A stretch of 14,341 nucleotides of DNA from Coemansia sp. RSA 922 (lineage: Eukaryota > Kickxellomycota > Kickxellomycetes > Kickxellales > Kickxellaceae): the NCBI GenBank assembly GCA_027577415.1, contig JANBQS010000627.1:1-14341 (forward strand), in the 5' to 3' direction. Position numbers and translations under genes: made by a program. Of the stretch, positions 13,641 to 14,341 are shown piece by piece. Position 1 is the first letter of the stretch; each line of letters begins with the position of its first letter. The notes beneath the pieces are model-generated. The model made no database searches and was not told the DNA's origin. It saw only the letters and a program-made list of their open reading frames with translations.

Positions 13641-14341
13641 ATGTATCCACCAAATAATTATAACGGTTACCCGCCACCCGACTCTTTCGGCAACAGTGGT
13701 GGATACCCGCCTGCGCCCAACTACGGCGATGACGGATATCGATCGATGGGTTACGCGCCAGACAACAACGACGACTGTTGTAGGTCGCTCGGCGGCGGTG
13801 GTGGTGGTAGGCCGCCAAACAACCAATACTCGAACTCCAACAACCCAGCTGTAGGTCCAGGCCCAACGTCGTTACAAATGCCTGGCGCTCCAAGTGGATA
13901 TGCTGGACCTTGTGGGTTTGCCATTCCCTCGTCTTCCAACGACTTTGGCGCCTACCCGCCTGGGCAGCAAAACTTTGGGCCTGGCGGTGGTGGAAGATAC
14001 CCACCTCAACAGCCGCCGCAGCAGCAGAACTTTAGACCCTACGGTGGTGGCGGTGGTGGAATATACCCACCTCAACAGCCGCAGCAGCAGCAGCAGCAGA
14101 ACTTTAGACCCTACGGTGGTGGCGGTGATGGATACCAGCCGCAGAACATGGGTCCACCTCAGAACAACATGTGGCCACAGCAGAACATGGGTCCGCCGCC
14201 GAATAACATGAGGCCACCACAGGGCTTGAGCCAGTCGCAGCCTAACATGGGCATGGGGCAGTCAGGATACATGGGTCCGCCTCAGGGCAGCGTGGGAGGA
14301 GGGCCTATGAATAGTGGAGCGCCACCACCCCAGCCGCCAAG
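13641..14341 (+). CDS. N-terminal part of a G/P/Q/N/Y-rich protein, cut by the window edge
   Basis: From the ATG at 13641 (A at -3, after a long CT-rich tract) the frame stays open for 233 codons to the right edge. The visible sequence is low complexity: Tyr-Pro-Pro, poly-Gly, Gln runs and Asn-Met-Gly-Pro-Pro units. A repeat array covers 13971-14144 and a second set of NMGPP-type units covers about 14145-14220. No folded domain, signal peptide or membrane segment appears. Such N-termini occur in fungal type I metacaspases (the Q/N-rich prodomain), in annexins and in penta-EF-hand proteins, as well as in RNA-binding proteins. A metacaspase is my first guess from the composition, but nothing visible proves it. 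The domain that would identify the gene lies beyond the window. Confidence 0.65.
   Translation, partial: MYPPNNYNGYPPPDSFGNSGGYPPAPNYGDDGYRSMGYAPDNNDDCCRSLGGGGGGRPPNNQYSNSNNPAVGPGPTSLQMPGAPSGYAGPCGFAIPSSSNDFGAYPPGQQNFGPGGGGRYPPQQPPQQQNFRPYGGGGGGIYPPQQPQQQQQQNFRPYGGGGDGYQPQNMGPPQNNMWPQQNMGPPPNNMRPPQGLSQSQPNMGMGQSGYMGPPQGSVGGGPMNSGAPPPQPP
13971..14144 (+). repeat. In-frame tandem repeat array encoding NF(R/G)P-G-rich-YPPQQ units
   Basis: Three units start at AACTTT: 13971-14027 (19 codons), 14028-14099 (24 codons) and 14100-14144 (15 codons, partial). Each runs Asn-Phe, Pro, a Gly run, Tyr-Pro-Pro-type residues and Gln. The second and third units share an identical 15-nt start exactly 72 nt apart. 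Length differences lie in the Gly and Gln runs, as expected from slippage. Confidence 0.88.

Overview
The window looks like a gene-dense fungal nuclear chromosome segment. The evidence is fungal-type endocytic actin genes (Sla1, Abp1, Arp2), short introns of 71 to 130 nt with GTAAG donors and two yeast-like TACTAAC branch points, pyrimidine-rich tracts just before start codons, and intergenic gaps as small as 42 nt. An early-diverging lineage such as Kickxellomycotina or another Zoopagomycota or Mucoromycota group is a guess, prompted by a DM9-repeat (DUF3421) protein and a rhodopsin-like seven-TM receptor. The sequence alone does not settle the phylum.

Layout: 1-525 is non-coding upstream sequence. 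A putative G-protein-coupled receptor (+, 526-1644) converges on a long Sla1-type endocytic coat adaptor (-, 6261-1728, one intron). A 351-nt divergent promoter separates Sla1 from an Abp1-type actin-binding protein (+, 6613-9030). A 534-nt spacer with a clear TATA box leads to a DM9-repeat protein (+, 9565-10299). A three-exon LYR-motif protein, probably mitochondrial (+, 10417-11501), follows and ends 42 nt from the stop of the convergent Arp2 gene (-, 12740-11544). A 900-nt spacer unusually rich in stress-element-like CCCCT/AGGGG cores comes before a gene cut off by the right edge (+, 13641 to beyond 14341). Only the low-complexity G/P/Q/N/Y-rich N-terminus of that gene is visible.

Together: three of the six intact or partial protein genes other than the DM9 protein belong to one machine, the Arp2/3-dependent actin patch of clathrin-mediated endocytosis. 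Sla1 links cargo and coat to actin regulators, Abp1 binds the resulting filaments and recruits SH3 partners, and Arp2 is a core subunit of the nucleator. Sla1 and Abp1 share one intergenic region and could be co-regulated. The DM9 protein sits inside this cluster and is the least understood gene here. I found no mobile element, CRISPR array, tRNA or rRNA.
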